This document shows, one piece after another, positions 49,503 through 62,089 of a DNA stretch of 64,000 nt. The notes under the pieces were generated by a model. The model was not told the origin of the DNA and searched no databases. It worked only from the letters and a program-made list of their open reading frames with translations. Source of the stretch: Climacteris rufus (lineage: Eukaryota > Chordata > Aves > Passeriformes > Climacteridae); contig VZRZ01006168.1 of the NCBI GenBank assembly GCA_013398175.1, forward strand, positions 516,268 to 580,267, read 5' to 3'. The translations under genes and the position numbers were made by a program. Every line of letters starts with the position of its first letter. Positions within the stretch are counted from its first letter, which is position 1.

Positions 49503-51219
49503 CGTGAATGATACAGGAAAAAAAAGTCAAAATCTTTACTCACAAGAACCCTTAGGTGAACAATTGAGAGAACGACTCTTAAGACTTTTGTTTATATTTG
49601 CCATCAATTTCACATCCTCCTAACAGTTATGATTATTATTTCAAAGTAACTTCAATTTGGGATTAAGCATCTTGAAACTAACACAGTTAAACCTGGTGAA
49701 AATATTTATGAGAATCTAAATTTGCTAAAATTCATAGTTGTTTATTTCATTTGAAACACATTCTACAGGGACATTCATTCCGTATGGAGACTGTGTGAAA
49801 ACAAGATGTGTAATAGCCTGCACAATTAGAGGTTAATGAGAAAATCATTAATTTCAACAGGACCACAACTGCATTTTATAAGCAGTGTGATACTTAATCA
49901 AAAATAAAATATCTGAGCTGCTACACAATTATGTCATTAATACACATCCCTGTTCCTGATAGTCGCTTCTGGCAATTCCAATAGGCTAAATTCTAACTAT
50001 TTAAAGAAGAATTGCAGTCATAAAAGGAGCTACGTGAACTATATTTTACCACATAATCTGGATTAAGTAGTTAACAAAGGAAGACAGAGAAAAACAACCT
50101 ATTTCCAGTTTGGTTTCTTTTTGCCATTTCGGAGACTGTTCAGTTGTTGTATACAGATCCATTCTCTCTCATCCAGAGTTTTCTTCAATAGATTTTAATT
50201 GTATCTCTACACTGAGTACCCAAAAAAAGTGGAAAATATGGAATTTATCTATTTGAAGTAGACTGAAAATACTAAAAACATTAATTTAGGAAGTTGTTAA
50301 ATATGGAATGAAATGTGTTCAAAAACAGACTCAATTTCAAGATATAATGGCAAAGATAAATATTTGCAGGTTGAGAATACATATAACAGAGTAAAACATA
50401 TGAGCAGATACCTTGAAGTACCTCAGAAGTTGTTCACAGTAATTGTTAGTTAACTTATACCACTTGCTTCCATTTTGGCAACAGATGACAAGTTTAATCT
50501 GGAAATGTAATGGGCCATTTATAGCTTTTAAAGCAAAATAACAATCACAGATTTCTTAGGGCATGGTTTACATCCAAGATTCTCTGAAGAAGTGAGCAAG
50601 AAAGAACTTGGCCAAGATTATAAAAAAATATGTTATTAGTAGAATATCAGTTCCAATTCAATAAATATTATAAATTATGTGAATTAAAATTAAGTAATCG
50701 GTAATCAAAATAGTAGCAATACCTCTATTTATGGCCAGAAAAAATAAGACATTTACATTCTTAGTAACTATAAATTGCATCTATTATTTTAGAGTCTCTC
50801 AATCAGCTGCTGCCATTCAAGACAAAGTTACTTGAGACTCTCTGGATGTTGCTATGGAACATCACTTAGGCTTTAAATAAAGTGTCAAAAAAAGGTAAAC
50901 ATGTTCATTAGAACTGTTAAAAAAAAAAAAAAAAAGAACTAGAGCGCATAATACAGCATGTCAATATGCTCCTGCTTAAATCCAGGGTGAATTGACATCT
51001 TGACTGCTCTGTGAAGTTCAGGTTTCCTTTTTTTTCCACATCTTCTCAATAAATAGGCATGGAAGGGAAGCAGCTGTCCAAAATTAAACCTTAAAAAATG
51101 GTACCATGGAATAATATAAAACCCAAATGTTTATGAATTCTAAAAATAAAGCTAATAAATAAATAGAAAGCATGGAAAACATGTTCATCAAGGATTACTA
51201 AGGTAAAAAAAATCATAGT
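49503..51219. other. AT-rich intergenic DNA
   Basis: Holds an A17 run at 50919-50935. No gene or transposon recognised. Confidence 0.6.
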
Positions 51220-51885
51220 CACAGAATCATAGATTAAGAAGAAATGACTCATCTGGTTCAACTTCACTGTTCATTCAGGGTCCTCCTAGAGCACATGGCA
51301 CAGGATTGTGTCCACAGTTCTTGAATATCTCCAGTGAGAAATGTATCTTTCCAGTCCAGAAGGACAATATGTTCCTGTACACAGTCACCTGCACAGTAAA
51401 GTTCTTCCTCATATTCAGGTAGAACATCCTGTGCATCAGTTTCTGCCCATTGCCTCTTGTCCTATTACTTGGCACCACCAAGCAGAGCCTGGATCCATCC
51501 TCCTGACATCTTCCCTTCAGATACTGACACACTGATGAGGTCTCCTCTCTGTCTTCTCTTCTCTGAGGTTCAGCTAACTCAGACTTTCCTCTTAAGAGAG
51601 ATGCTCCAGTCCCTTAGTCATCAACCTGCTCCAGGAGCTCCATGTCTCTCTTGTCCTGAGGAGCTCAGAATTGGACACAGCTCTCCAGATGTGTCTCACC
51701 AGGATTGAATAGAGGGGCAGGATCATCTCCTTTAACCTGCTGTCAATGCTCTTCCTAATGCACCCCACGATACCATTGACTTTCTCGGCCACAAGGACAC
51801 AGTACTGGCTCATGGACAGCTTGTTGTCCACCAGGACTCCCAGGTCTTTCTCTGCAGAGCTGGTTTCCATGAGGTCAGCTACCAG
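51220..51885 (-). mobile_element. CR1 LINE 3' portion, different subfamily
   Basis: The plus strand starts with a CR1 tail in reverse (CACAGAATCATAGATTAAG). The minus-strand frames 51592-51870 and 51275-51532 give SSAEKDLGVLVDNKLSMSQ and CQEDGSRLCLVVPSNRTRGN segments of the CR1 ORF2 C-terminus, offset by a frameshift. By eye this copy is less decayed in the coding part than the 46-kb one and uses a somewhat different 3' UTR. Confidence 0.93.
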
Positions 51886-51918
51886 GAAAAAAAAGAAGGC
51901 AAAAAAAAAAAAAAAAAA
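51886..51918. repeat. A-rich tract with A18 run
   Basis: An A8 stretch and then A18 (51901-51918) directly at the 5' boundary of the CR1 remnant. CR1 does not end in poly(A), and this is the 5' side, so it may be pre-existing A-rich target DNA. Confidence 0.85.
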
Positions 51919-54124
51919 GGAAAACCTCCACCCTGATTCAGATTGAAAGCATTTTGAGGTTATGTGTGGGAAAGCAACACTTTAGAGATCCCTATTTCCC
52001 TAAATTGTGGCCATTGTCAGAAACAGACTATAGACCAGGACAGTATGTTTAGATATATATTGGCTTTTCTATGCTCTTAAGTAAGGACACTAGTGAAGAT
52101 AAATCAAAGCAGACCTGGGAAGTAGTCTTTTGTACATCCATATGCAGAAATATACGAAGCCAAATTTGCCTGGGTGTTGACAATTAGGAATCCTGATATC
52201 GAAAACACTGAAGTATGGATATGAAAAGTATGAAGCAAGGTCAGATTCTGTGAAGAAAAATCCTGTGAAAAAATGAAGTGTTAGATTACAGGAGGTAGTC
52301 TCTCCATGGCAGGAAATACTTGCAGAAATACTCTTATAATGTGGCTGCATCTAAAATCCAGCATTGAACTGTTACCAGTATAAAAGTTATTAGATTGTCA
52401 TGTGTTGCTTTCTACAAATCCACGGGAATTTGCTACTGCCTTGGAGGGTGCAATATAGAAACACTCTGGCTCGCTGTTGGGATCTACCTCACAGAAGTCT
52501 GGCTGTGGAAATATAAAACACTCTTCAGTTTTAAGATGTCACAGGATCCTCCTAGTTGTGCTAGAAATATAATAACATTGGTGGTACATTTCCTCCTAGA
52601 TAATTTGTATGTATTGGAAAAGGAGCATATATCTAATCGGAAATGCAGTGGGAAATGGAAGAGAAACAGACATTAATCTATTCACAGTTCACAGACTGAA
52701 TGAAATTGAAGTGTGTAGCTCCATTTGCAAAAGACAGGAAAAAGCCTTAAAAACCATATTTAAAAAATTATTTTACTTGTTTAAGAAGGCTAAGTATGTA
52801 TCCAAGACACTGGGTTTTAGCTTGCATTAAAACAAAGCAAAAATGTTTTTTTGTTTTAATCACATAACTAATAAACACAGTTTTATTACAGTCTACTGAA
52901 AAAACATAGAAGAGGTTGCTATATTTTTACCACACTCGCCTGCAATGAACACAGTGACATATGGACTGGGATGTATTTCTCTTGAAGTACAGCCAATTTA
53001 ATTAGAAAAAAAATTAGGTGAAAATATTGGCAAATTAAAAGAAAAGGGGGGATTTGAAGGAAGGAAAAAAAAGAAGTATACACTTGCAGAAGTTCAAAGA
53101 AATACTTTGGCTCCATTCTTACTAGTCACCCATTTAGAAGCTGGCAGAGCATTCATGTTTTTTGCAGTTAGCCCATGCTGTCTCCCATTGAATGGAGCAG
53201 CAGGGGACTGAGCAATTCCCACCAAAATCATCAGTAGTTGACTTTAAGCTGTGTTTTCTGACTATCAAGACTTGCTTTGCAGGTAAAGTGTAGGAATACT
53301 GATAATCTCTGTAACCTCACCCTTCGTGCAAATCCTACAAGATTTGCTGAAACATGCTGCTTGATTAATGCAGAACTGAATCATCTTTCTGAAACATTCA
53401 TATTTAAATAAAAAGAAAAAAGAAGCAAAGAGGTGATGGTATGCATTGGGACTTCAACCTGGATTTAAATTTTTTGCTAAGGATTTTCTATATGACCTTA
53501 GGGCTTGCAGTAATTGCCCATATGCCTGCAGTAAAGTGTAGAAGCTTCTTTCCCCAGGTATCTCAGATTAGCTCATACTTTCCATGCATCATCTGACTTA
53601 ACACAAATTGACAATACATTTTATCCCGTTTGTAAATCTATATTCCAACATGTCACCCTGGCTTCTCCAAAACCCTGCTGACCTGCCTATTAACTCCAAA
53701 GGATTCTACATTTCCACCAGCTGGCCTGGGAAGAACTGCAAAGGCTTGGGGCTACCAAGATATGGGAAGTGATAATTTACACCTACTGAGCTTCCAGTAA
53801 GGCTTTCAGGAAGTGTATTCTTCTCAAAAAATGTTTATCTCTGTAAGTGATCTGAGACCATGTTTACACTACTAAATCAAACACTACCAAATCAAATACA
53901 TGTGTTAGACAATCACTGACAATTTGGAGATTGACCAGTGTTAGTGTCCCTTTGTGTCTAGCTGTTAGAGGCAGACAATACATTCAGAAAATGTAGTAGG
54001 GATTGTTATCTAAACACGGTTCTGTCTGGTTTGTAAGAAATAAGCAGATTTTACTGGTCACCAGGATAATCAATACTCTGTGATGAGGCTTGTTACCTCT
54101 TCATCTTGCATACTTTCTACTCAG
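51919..54124. other. AT-rich intergenic DNA
   Basis: No supported feature. Frames up to 93 codons lack any recognisable character. Confidence 0.55.
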
Positions 54125-54312
54125 ATGACAATGATATTTCCTTCTCCATGGCATACAGTCCATGGGGCACCCTGTCTGCAACACACTTGCTTGACCTGCT
54201 TCACTCTTCCAGGGGTAACGTGATGGGCAGACTTTCACCCACAGCACTGCTCCTGCAGAGTACTGAATCATGCTACACAGCACCAGAGGTAGCACCAGGG
54301 CCCACTCTCCAG
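54125..54312 (+). other. Candidate orphan internal exon
   Basis: A 188-bp segment preceded by a pyrimidine-rich TACTTTCTACTCAG (3' splice-site-like, ends 54124) and followed by CTCCAG|GTGAGC (54307-54318), a near-consensus 5' splice site. One plus-strand frame is open through the whole segment (part of 54106-54339). The minus strand is also open, and the segment is GC-richer than its neighbours. The peptide matches nothing I know. It could be an exon of a lncRNA or unseen gene, or an exonised old repeat. Confidence 0.25.
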
Positions 54313-54861
54313 GTGAGCACAAAAGGCAGAGATGAATGAGATGGTGGAGCTTAGAGAAATGTGGGATAGAACTTTAGGGAAATTTAATGGAAAGTAATTG
54401 GGGCTGAAGCTAATGAGCTGGTTTGGGAGGACTGAGTATACAAGAGAAAGTGCAAAGCCTTATATAGTACTGCACTTGAAACTGCAGCTCTTAATAGCTT
54501 TGCCACATACTGAAATGTTGCATTCTTACCTGTAAACTGAGAGTAGGAAGGTAAGATTTGCTTATATTGAGAAAGACAGGGTGATATACTTTAATTTCCA
54601 TTCATAACTTGGGAGAAGAAATAGGGCTTTCATTCTCCCATGACACAAGTATGGGAAAACTGGAGCTTACAATTTCTGTGTGTTTTTAACCCCATGCTAA
54701 TAATTGACCATATCTGAAAATAAACACTCAAATAAAAAATTCTGGTTGAGATATTTTTGTATCTAACTGACTTTGGATACCTGCAGCTTCTTCCTTTTCT
54801 TCTCATTTTCTTCTGATCAGCTAATATGGTTTTCTATTCCACTCATTGAGTTTTATTTTTA
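54313..54861. other. AT-rich intergenic DNA
   Basis: No supported feature. Confidence 0.55.
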
Positions 54862-55322
54862 GTGACAAGAGCTGAGGAAAATGCTGAGGTACTTAATACC
54901 TGCTTTGCCTCAGACTTCAATAACAAGACCAGTACTTTTAAAAGCACCCAGCCCCCTGAGCTAAATACAGGGACAGGGAGGAGAATGAAACCTCCCTAGG
55001 GGGAATGGTCAGCAATCTTTTACACCACTTAGACACAGACAAATCTATGGGTCTGGGTGGGATCCACTCCAGGATACTAAGGGAGCTCGTGAAAGTACTC
55101 ACTGAGTCCCTTTCCATAATTTATCATTGATGGTAGGAAAAATTTCTTCACAGAAGCAGCATTGGAACAGACTGTTCAGGTAAATGTCTGAGTCACCATC
55201 CCTGGAGGTATTTAAAAGACATATAAATATGGCACTTAAGGACATGGTTTAGTGGTGAACTTGGTTAACAGTTGGACTCAAAGATCTTTAGGTATTTTAC
55301 ACACTAAATCATTCTAAGATTC
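54862..55322 (+). mobile_element. CR1 LINE with large internal deletion
   Basis: 54862-55125 matches an ORF2 part that lies upstream of the RT core (AATGCTGAGGTACTTAATACC, CACTTAGACACAGACAAATC, GGGTGGGATCCACTCC). It jumps at about 55125-55135 directly to the 3' UTR region (AAATTTCTTCACAGAAGC, TCACCATCCCTGGAGGTATT). The tail ends near TCATTCTAAGATTCT. Roughly 1 kb of ORF2, including the catalytic part, is missing. Confidence 0.9.
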
Positions 55323-55341
55323 TCTATCTCTTTTCAAGGCA

Positions 55342-55918
55342 GGTTGCGGTTTAACCCCAGTCAGCAACCAAGTATCACACTCATTCACTCCTCTACCAGT
55401 GGAATCTGGGAGGAAATTGGAAGCATAAAAGCTAGAAAATTTGTGTGTTGAGATAAAGACAGTTTCTTAGGGAAAGCAAAATCCACACAGTCAAACAAAG
55501 AAAAACAAAGTTTATTCACTGCTTCCCAAGGGCAGGCATGTGTTCAGCCATCACTAGAAAAGCAAGACCCTGTCATGTGTTACAGTTACTTGGGAACACA
55601 AGCACTATCACTCCAAACATTTCCTCCTTTCTCCTCCTTCCTCCCACTTTACATACTGAACATGATGTCTGGAATATCCCCTTGGACAGTTTGGGTCACC
55701 TGTCCCAGCTGTGTCTCCTCCCAACCTCCCTTGCACCTCCAGGCTCCTCACCAGTGTAGGAGTGTGAAAAGCAGAAAAGGCTTTGGCTCTGTGTACGTCC
55801 TGCTCAGCAATAACAAAAACATCTCTGTGTTAACACCATCACCAGCATTAATCCAAAACATAGTCCCATACTAGTCACTGGGAAGAAAATTAACTCTACC
55901 CTATCCAAAACCAGCACA
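55342..55918 (-). mobile_element. Solo LTR, family B copy 3
   Basis: Collinear with 3192-3765: GGTTTAACCCCAGTCAGC at the left, GTGTTGAGATAAAGACAG and GCTTCCCAAGGGCAGGCATG in the middle, and AAAACCAGCACA at the right. It is in minus orientation. The flanks AAGGC and AAGTG are only a partial match, so the target duplication is uncertain. It starts about 20 bp after the CR1 end. Confidence 0.85.
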
Positions 55919-58604
55919 AAGTGTTGAATAGTAGTCTAAATAGGGTGTATTCTCTTACAAATTTATAGGTGGAGACTATGTGTTTCAATATGTATCTTTG
56001 TGGATGTTTCCAAATTCAAGTGTATCCGGATTCTCAGTTATAGGTCAATTCCTAAATTCCCACATATTTCATTAATAAATGAATAAAGTAAAAATCCTTA
56101 GGACAGTTATGTGACAAGATAGGTCCTTCTAGGTTGCTTTAGAAGGAGGTAATACTAATAATAAGACATAACAACATCACTCAGTTGATGCAATTGAAAT
56201 GAATCAAAGAAATCAAAATACATGAAACAAAAAAAATGTGTGAGCAACTCTCTGGTGGAGTTCCTGGAGTCACTATGATGAAGCATGACTTCTAGTGAGG
56301 TATATACTCCATAGACCAACTACTTAATAGGGACAATTCTTCAAGCAAGAAAAGAATTCATTGTCTCAGATTCAAGGTGAGTACATTAACTTAAATCTAT
56401 TTACATTTTGCTTCTTTTCTTGGTAGTGGTACATACATACTTTTCCACTTTGGAGATTAGTCTATATCCTGATTGTTAAGACACAGAAGATAGAAGAGTG
56501 GCTGTGAAAGGCACTGAATATAATTTTTTCATACTGTGCATCAATTCTCATTTTCAGGCTAGTATGCAGAGGGAAGAGCACAGCATTCATTTTTTCCTAT
56601 CTGTGTTTTTACTGAAAGCAGTTGCCATTGCTTTGTTTCATAAAGCCATCTGGTAGGTATGATCAGATGCATGGGGTCCCTCAGGGGAAGCAGATGAAGG
56701 AATGCATAGTTTGTGAATCTTGATAGGACTTAAACATAACACAGCTCTGAAGCCTCTCAGCTTTGATGAGCTGAGACAAGTTTCAGGTCCTACTCAGACT
56801 TAGAAATTGAGGCAAATTGAGAATGGTAATAATGAAAAATTTGTTGAGTGCTTATGGGCTTTAGATAATATGGAATGTTCAGTCCGTGGGGTCTTTAAAA
56901 AATGTAATAGATAAGGATAGAAGAATCAGAGTTTAACTCCTCAAGGGTATGTGAACAATGAACTTTAAACACAAGTACAACAACAGAAAAATTCAGACGA
57001 CATAGAGGTTTAAATAAGATTAATGTAAAACATATTTATGTCTTGTATCATTGGTCCAGTGGTATAAAACAAAAGTTGGAAACACACATCAATAAAGATA
57101 AGTATGTATCCTTTGTTAGGTACTTGTATTAGTGGTAGTGTTTGAAGGTATAAAGGCGATTTTAAATACTATTGCAGTGCATATATGGTAGAATTTAGTT
57201 CACAAAATGCAGCTTGTGCTATTCATTTAGTTAAAGCCAGGTTTTCTTGTTATTCACACTTTTGAAAAGTAATTGATTTTATTTGAATACAAACAAAATA
57301 TGACTAAAGTAATTAAAAAAATTATCCTTGTGTTCCTAAACATTTCATGTATTTTGCAAAAATGAGCACTATTTTTACTTGCATTTCTGTGTTTTGGGGT
57401 TTTTTTTCTTGTTATCTTTGAATATAGGAAATTTCTGCTGAAATGCGGTTTACAAGTCTGAATACAATTATAGTTTTACCATCAAATGTGTACATGGTAC
57501 TGTAGCATTAGGGCTGCCTGAAAGTTTCCAGACAGATCATCTTAAAATGTAGATTTCCAAAGAAATGAAAGTTTTTAAATATTAAAAAGTGTCTGTTGTT
57601 AATGATACATAGTATTTGCCATTATATTTTAAATACTTTTTGCTATTTTTCTTTCTATAGAGCTTCCTATTCTAAATATATATTTCATATTTATAGATAT
57701 ACATATAAAATATATAGACATAGTACATTAAATTAATTTTGTTAGTCAAAAAGTTTTTTGTTATTCTAAGTAGATCTCCTGTGCATAAGGAGTGGGTTTA
57801 CAGTAAATGTTGGACAGTTGCCATTCTGGCAGGAGTTGTATGTCAGATTTACTAGGGAAAATCTCCTATCCTATTGTTTAATCATTGTTAAGGGCCTTCT
57901 CACCCAGACCTAAAGTAAAAAATATTAATTTTGAATTTTCAAGTCTTACATATTTCTGCCTATATTCAATGATATATACAAGCAAATGAATAGCATCAAT
58001 TGTATGAACAGTTCCATTGTGTTAACTCAGCTCTGTCATTTATAGAATAAGCTCAAGAGATCCTTTGACATTTCACACAAAGTTGCAAATCAAGTCTAAA
58101 CCTCTGAACTAAGTCTTATTCTAAAAATGATATAAATTATCTGTAAATATTATGATGCATGACAGCAAAAGTACCACCTCACTCACATCTATTTACACGT
58201 TTCTTTAACTCCAGAAAATATTACTATATGCTTATCACTGTCTGACTACTTCAATATTTCATTGAAATAAAAATAGTTTTTAATAGAAAAACATGTAAGA
58301 GGAATAATAATTTGATGACTGAACTTGAAATACATAAGAAAAAAGTTAGAGTATTGAGTTAGCACAATGCTCAGCAGACATTAATTGTAAGGGATGTTTC
58401 ACAGCAAGAAAAATTCTGCTGTGTATCTGAAAGGTTACAAATGTGATTATCTGTGGCAGGTCTCATGTGCTCCACTCATTAATTTCATACCTTGTAATGC
58501 ATTAGGAATGGCAGGTGTAAATATGATGAAAAAGTGCACTTTCATAATGCCATACAATGTTAAGACAAGAAAATTAAATTGAGGTTTGGAAATTTTGAAA
58601 CAGT
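55919..58604. other. AT-rich intergenic DNA
   Basis: No gene or transposon recognised. AT-rich palindromic stretches lie near 57670-57730. Confidence 0.6.
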
Positions 58605-58714
58605 CTTATTAGTATTAGTATTAATGTCAAGATTAGTGTGAGTATTGTTGTTGTAGTTATTAGTATTGTGATAATGGTGATGATAAAGATGATGATGATA
58701 ATGGTGATGATGAT
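58605..58714. repeat. Degenerate trinucleotide repeats (TTAGTA, GATGAT)
   Basis: The left half is (TTAGTA)-like and the right half (GATGAT/GGTGAT)-like. On the reverse strand this gives an Ile/Thr-rich spurious frame. Confidence 0.88.
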
Positions 58715-61700
58715 TGCAAAATGCAGCAGCTGGTTTTTAGATTCAAAGTCATCAATATTTACCAATATTTAGCGTAAAGTCCTCAAAATATTGCTAATGG
58801 AATCTTGCTGGCTACTGGTATCCATATGTAACCAACATATGTGCTCTGGAAAAAGATCACTTGCTAGACATTATGGCATATGTCACCTTGGGAAGAAGGG
58901 CACTGCACACCAAACATTTTAAATACAATCTCTCTCATTTGTGTGCTAAACACAATTTAGGAGAAATGTCATAAAATAAAGCAAAGAAGAGGTTAATTTA
59001 CCACATCCTAAATAAGATTTTACCAAGTCTGGACTTAACCCTCTAAATAATTTTAACAGAATTCTACTTCTTTTTGACCTGAGTATGAATTTGCTAACTC
59101 TAGGTATGTTTCCAGAGTCCCAATAAACACAGCAATTCTTCACTGTCTAGAAGGCAAAGGGGCTATACTGATATCAAGCACCACACAAACACACCACCCT
59201 CCCCATCAGATATTTTTCTTAAGGACCACTGCTACAACATTTGGGGTGTTTGCAATAAACAGAATATTGTTGTAAAAGTTAAGAGCTAATGGCACAATAG
59301 AATTGTCTAAAAAGATGCTTTACTTCATTGTTCTAAAAGAATTACTACTGTTACTTTTATTCTTTCAGATTTACACCACTTCTTTGCTCTACACTTTCTT
59401 CTTTTCTCCTAGGGCATGTTTTTCTTCTCCCTTTACCTCTTTAATCTCAGTTCACTACAGTTTTATCTTTAAGCAACTCCTTCTCCACTCTGTAGTGTTT
59501 TGTCTCTCTGGTCATTAGCCATCTTTCTCTCTCTTTAGTAATAAATGGTCAGTACCAGTATAGCATTAGTATCTTAAGCATTATTCAAATATTTAAGAGA
59601 ATAGTATTATTAACACATCAATTTCTACTTGGATGAAAGATTGATGGAATATTTAATGATAAGAAAGAAAGACTCTCTTATTTCTAAAGAAATATTTCAC
59701 AGACCACTTGGTCTCCCACAGTTTTGGGCTGTTTGACTTTAAGGCATGGTTGGCATCAGCTGCTACACCTAGAAGGTAGTTCACTTGCAGGTTGGGCAGG
59801 TGGACTTACACCATCAGTGTTGGCATCCTATCAAACATGTTTGGTTTCATTGTATCTACAAAGACATAATAAACCATATACATAGATTTAAAGTATTACC
59901 AAACCAATTGCAGTCATTCTGCTGGTCAAAGATAATTGGAAAATTTGGCTTTGGTGAGAGGCGGCACATGCATGTCTTTTTCAGGTATATTAAAGCTATT
60001 ACCAAACAGCTTGCAAAAAATGCATCTGACTTTCCATTTCCTCATTTAGACTGGTCTTGTCTGTTGGGTAGTGAAAGTAATGTAATTGCATTCACAGTCA
60101 GTAACCTTAACAAATGCATTGATCATTCCTATTTTCTTAAATTTTGACCTACTCTTATTTCATCTCCTATACCTGAGAAATGCCTGAAGTGCCTAGGGAT
60201 GACACAGACTAATTCAGAAGCCAAGGTTATGATTCAGCAATAGAAACAAGCCAATTTCCACACTAATAGGCAGATCTCCACTCTGTATGCAAAAAAAACC
60301 CCAATTATTTTCAGTTTCTGTCATTGATATTTAAAAGATAAACATGAAGAAGGTAAATAATAAAACCAATCATTATTATGGGCATAAGTTGTGACTTTTG
60401 AACACAGACAATGATTATGTATTTACATGTTCATGATGACTACAGCAAAGGCTAAGACATGGAGTTATAATCTTGCATGGAATCATGTGAAAGTCTTTAG
60501 CTGCATTGTGGCTGGGTAAATTGTGGTACTGATTTTTACCCATCTGTATTTACATCTTCAAAAATTTCTTTTGGGAAGAAGATTGAAGATTCAATGTTCA
60601 AAAAGGTGTGAGAAATTCAATTACTCCTTCTTCCTACAGATGCAGTTGAGTGATAGCAGCTTCTTCCAGTATTCAGTGCATGTCTTCAGAAGGTAAGGAC
60701 AATATAGTCATGACAAAAGGACTGCAAGGTTTAGGCTCCATGTGTTTTCTTTCTTGTTTTTCTTGTAATTTTTTCCTTCCCATCACCGCTTCCCCCACAA
60801 AAGTCATATTATTTATCATTACTACTTGGCACTGGAGAAGTGAAGTGGAGGATTTATTGGATTTTAATATATGTTTGTGCATTTACTATGCTCCCATTGT
60901 TTTAGTTATAGGAAAATAAGAATACTAAATAACCAATAGGTAATTTCCTACTAACCAGTTTTATGATATTTCCTTGCTTTTCCTTGGTTTCTAAAATGTA
61001 GATTATATTTGGAGGCTTCAAATAATAAGTTAACTGCTGTTTTCATTTCATTTTTTTTTTTTAATCTTTTTTGTCTTGCAATTTTCTTTGTGGTTTTGGG
61101 CTTGGGTGTTTTCTTGGTTTCTTTCCCTTTTACATTTCTGTAATGTTGTTAAGCCATTACAATATTTTCCTTCTACTCATTGCAGGTTATGAGTCCCTGT
61201 TACACAGACATGGAATAGAGAGCTTCACATTCTAATTTTCCCCTGGCAAAAAAAAAAATCCCCTCATGAATTGTTTATTTTTTTCCTGACCATCTTGGTG
61301 GCATGTGCTCTTTGTGTAATCCTATTTGAGAAATTTTTAATATTTTACAAGATTTTCTACACCCAAATTGGCATTCCTTCTGTCATTGCTACAATTGACA
61401 AAAGTTCCCTCCTCCTAAAAAGAGAGAAAAAAAGGGCTCTTTAGTGGTAGCTAGTTTATTGTTGGTGATACATTCTGTGTCTGTCTAGTACACATTTTCA
61501 GTGCAGTTTCCTGCTAACTGTGACGGGATAGCACTGAATCACACCTTGTGCATTTTGCACATGCCATCATCAGGATGAACAAAGAAGACAGAACAGCCAA
61601 TCCTTTTGGGAAGCGTCTGGTTACTCTGTGTTTTGCTGTTTCCCATGGTTTTCTTGCTCATAGATATTTATACAATTTTGAACTATTACTACTATCCGTG

Positions 61701-62065
61701 AAAGAAGCAAGAATACTGAAACTCCTGTCACGTCAACCTTACACAGTAAACCCAAAAAATAATTAATTCAAAACTTTTTCCTGAGACAAAAAAAAATCTG
61801 GTTGTCTACTGCTCAGTACACATATCGTTCTAAACTTCGGATAAAGTAGGAATTGAGATACAAACAGAAAAACAAACCTCAACATACATAGTTGAGAAGG
61901 GCAAAAGGTGGATATAGTCAAAGAGTCCAAAGTAAAAATGTGGATTTAAATCATCAGCTGTGCTTCAATAAAGTAATTCTGCCCATAAATAGGGTAGAAA
62001 TGTATGAAACGCTGAACCACACTGAAGGGAAATGTTGTATTAAGAAGCACAGGCAGAAAGGAAGG
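58715..62065. other. AT-rich intergenic DNA
   Basis: Includes a T-rich stretch at about 61043-61100 and an A9 run near 61250. A 120-codon plus frame at 59785-60147 lies in a repeat-free patch but has no recognisable motif. No gene is supported. Confidence 0.5.
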
Positions 62066-62089
62066 ACTGCCCTGTAACTTCAGGGCAGT
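62066..62089. other. Perfect 9-bp stem, 6-nt loop inverted repeat
   Basis: ACTGCCCTG and CAGGGCAGT are exact complements around the loop TAACTT. No T-run follows on either strand, and no function can be assigned. Confidence 0.9.
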
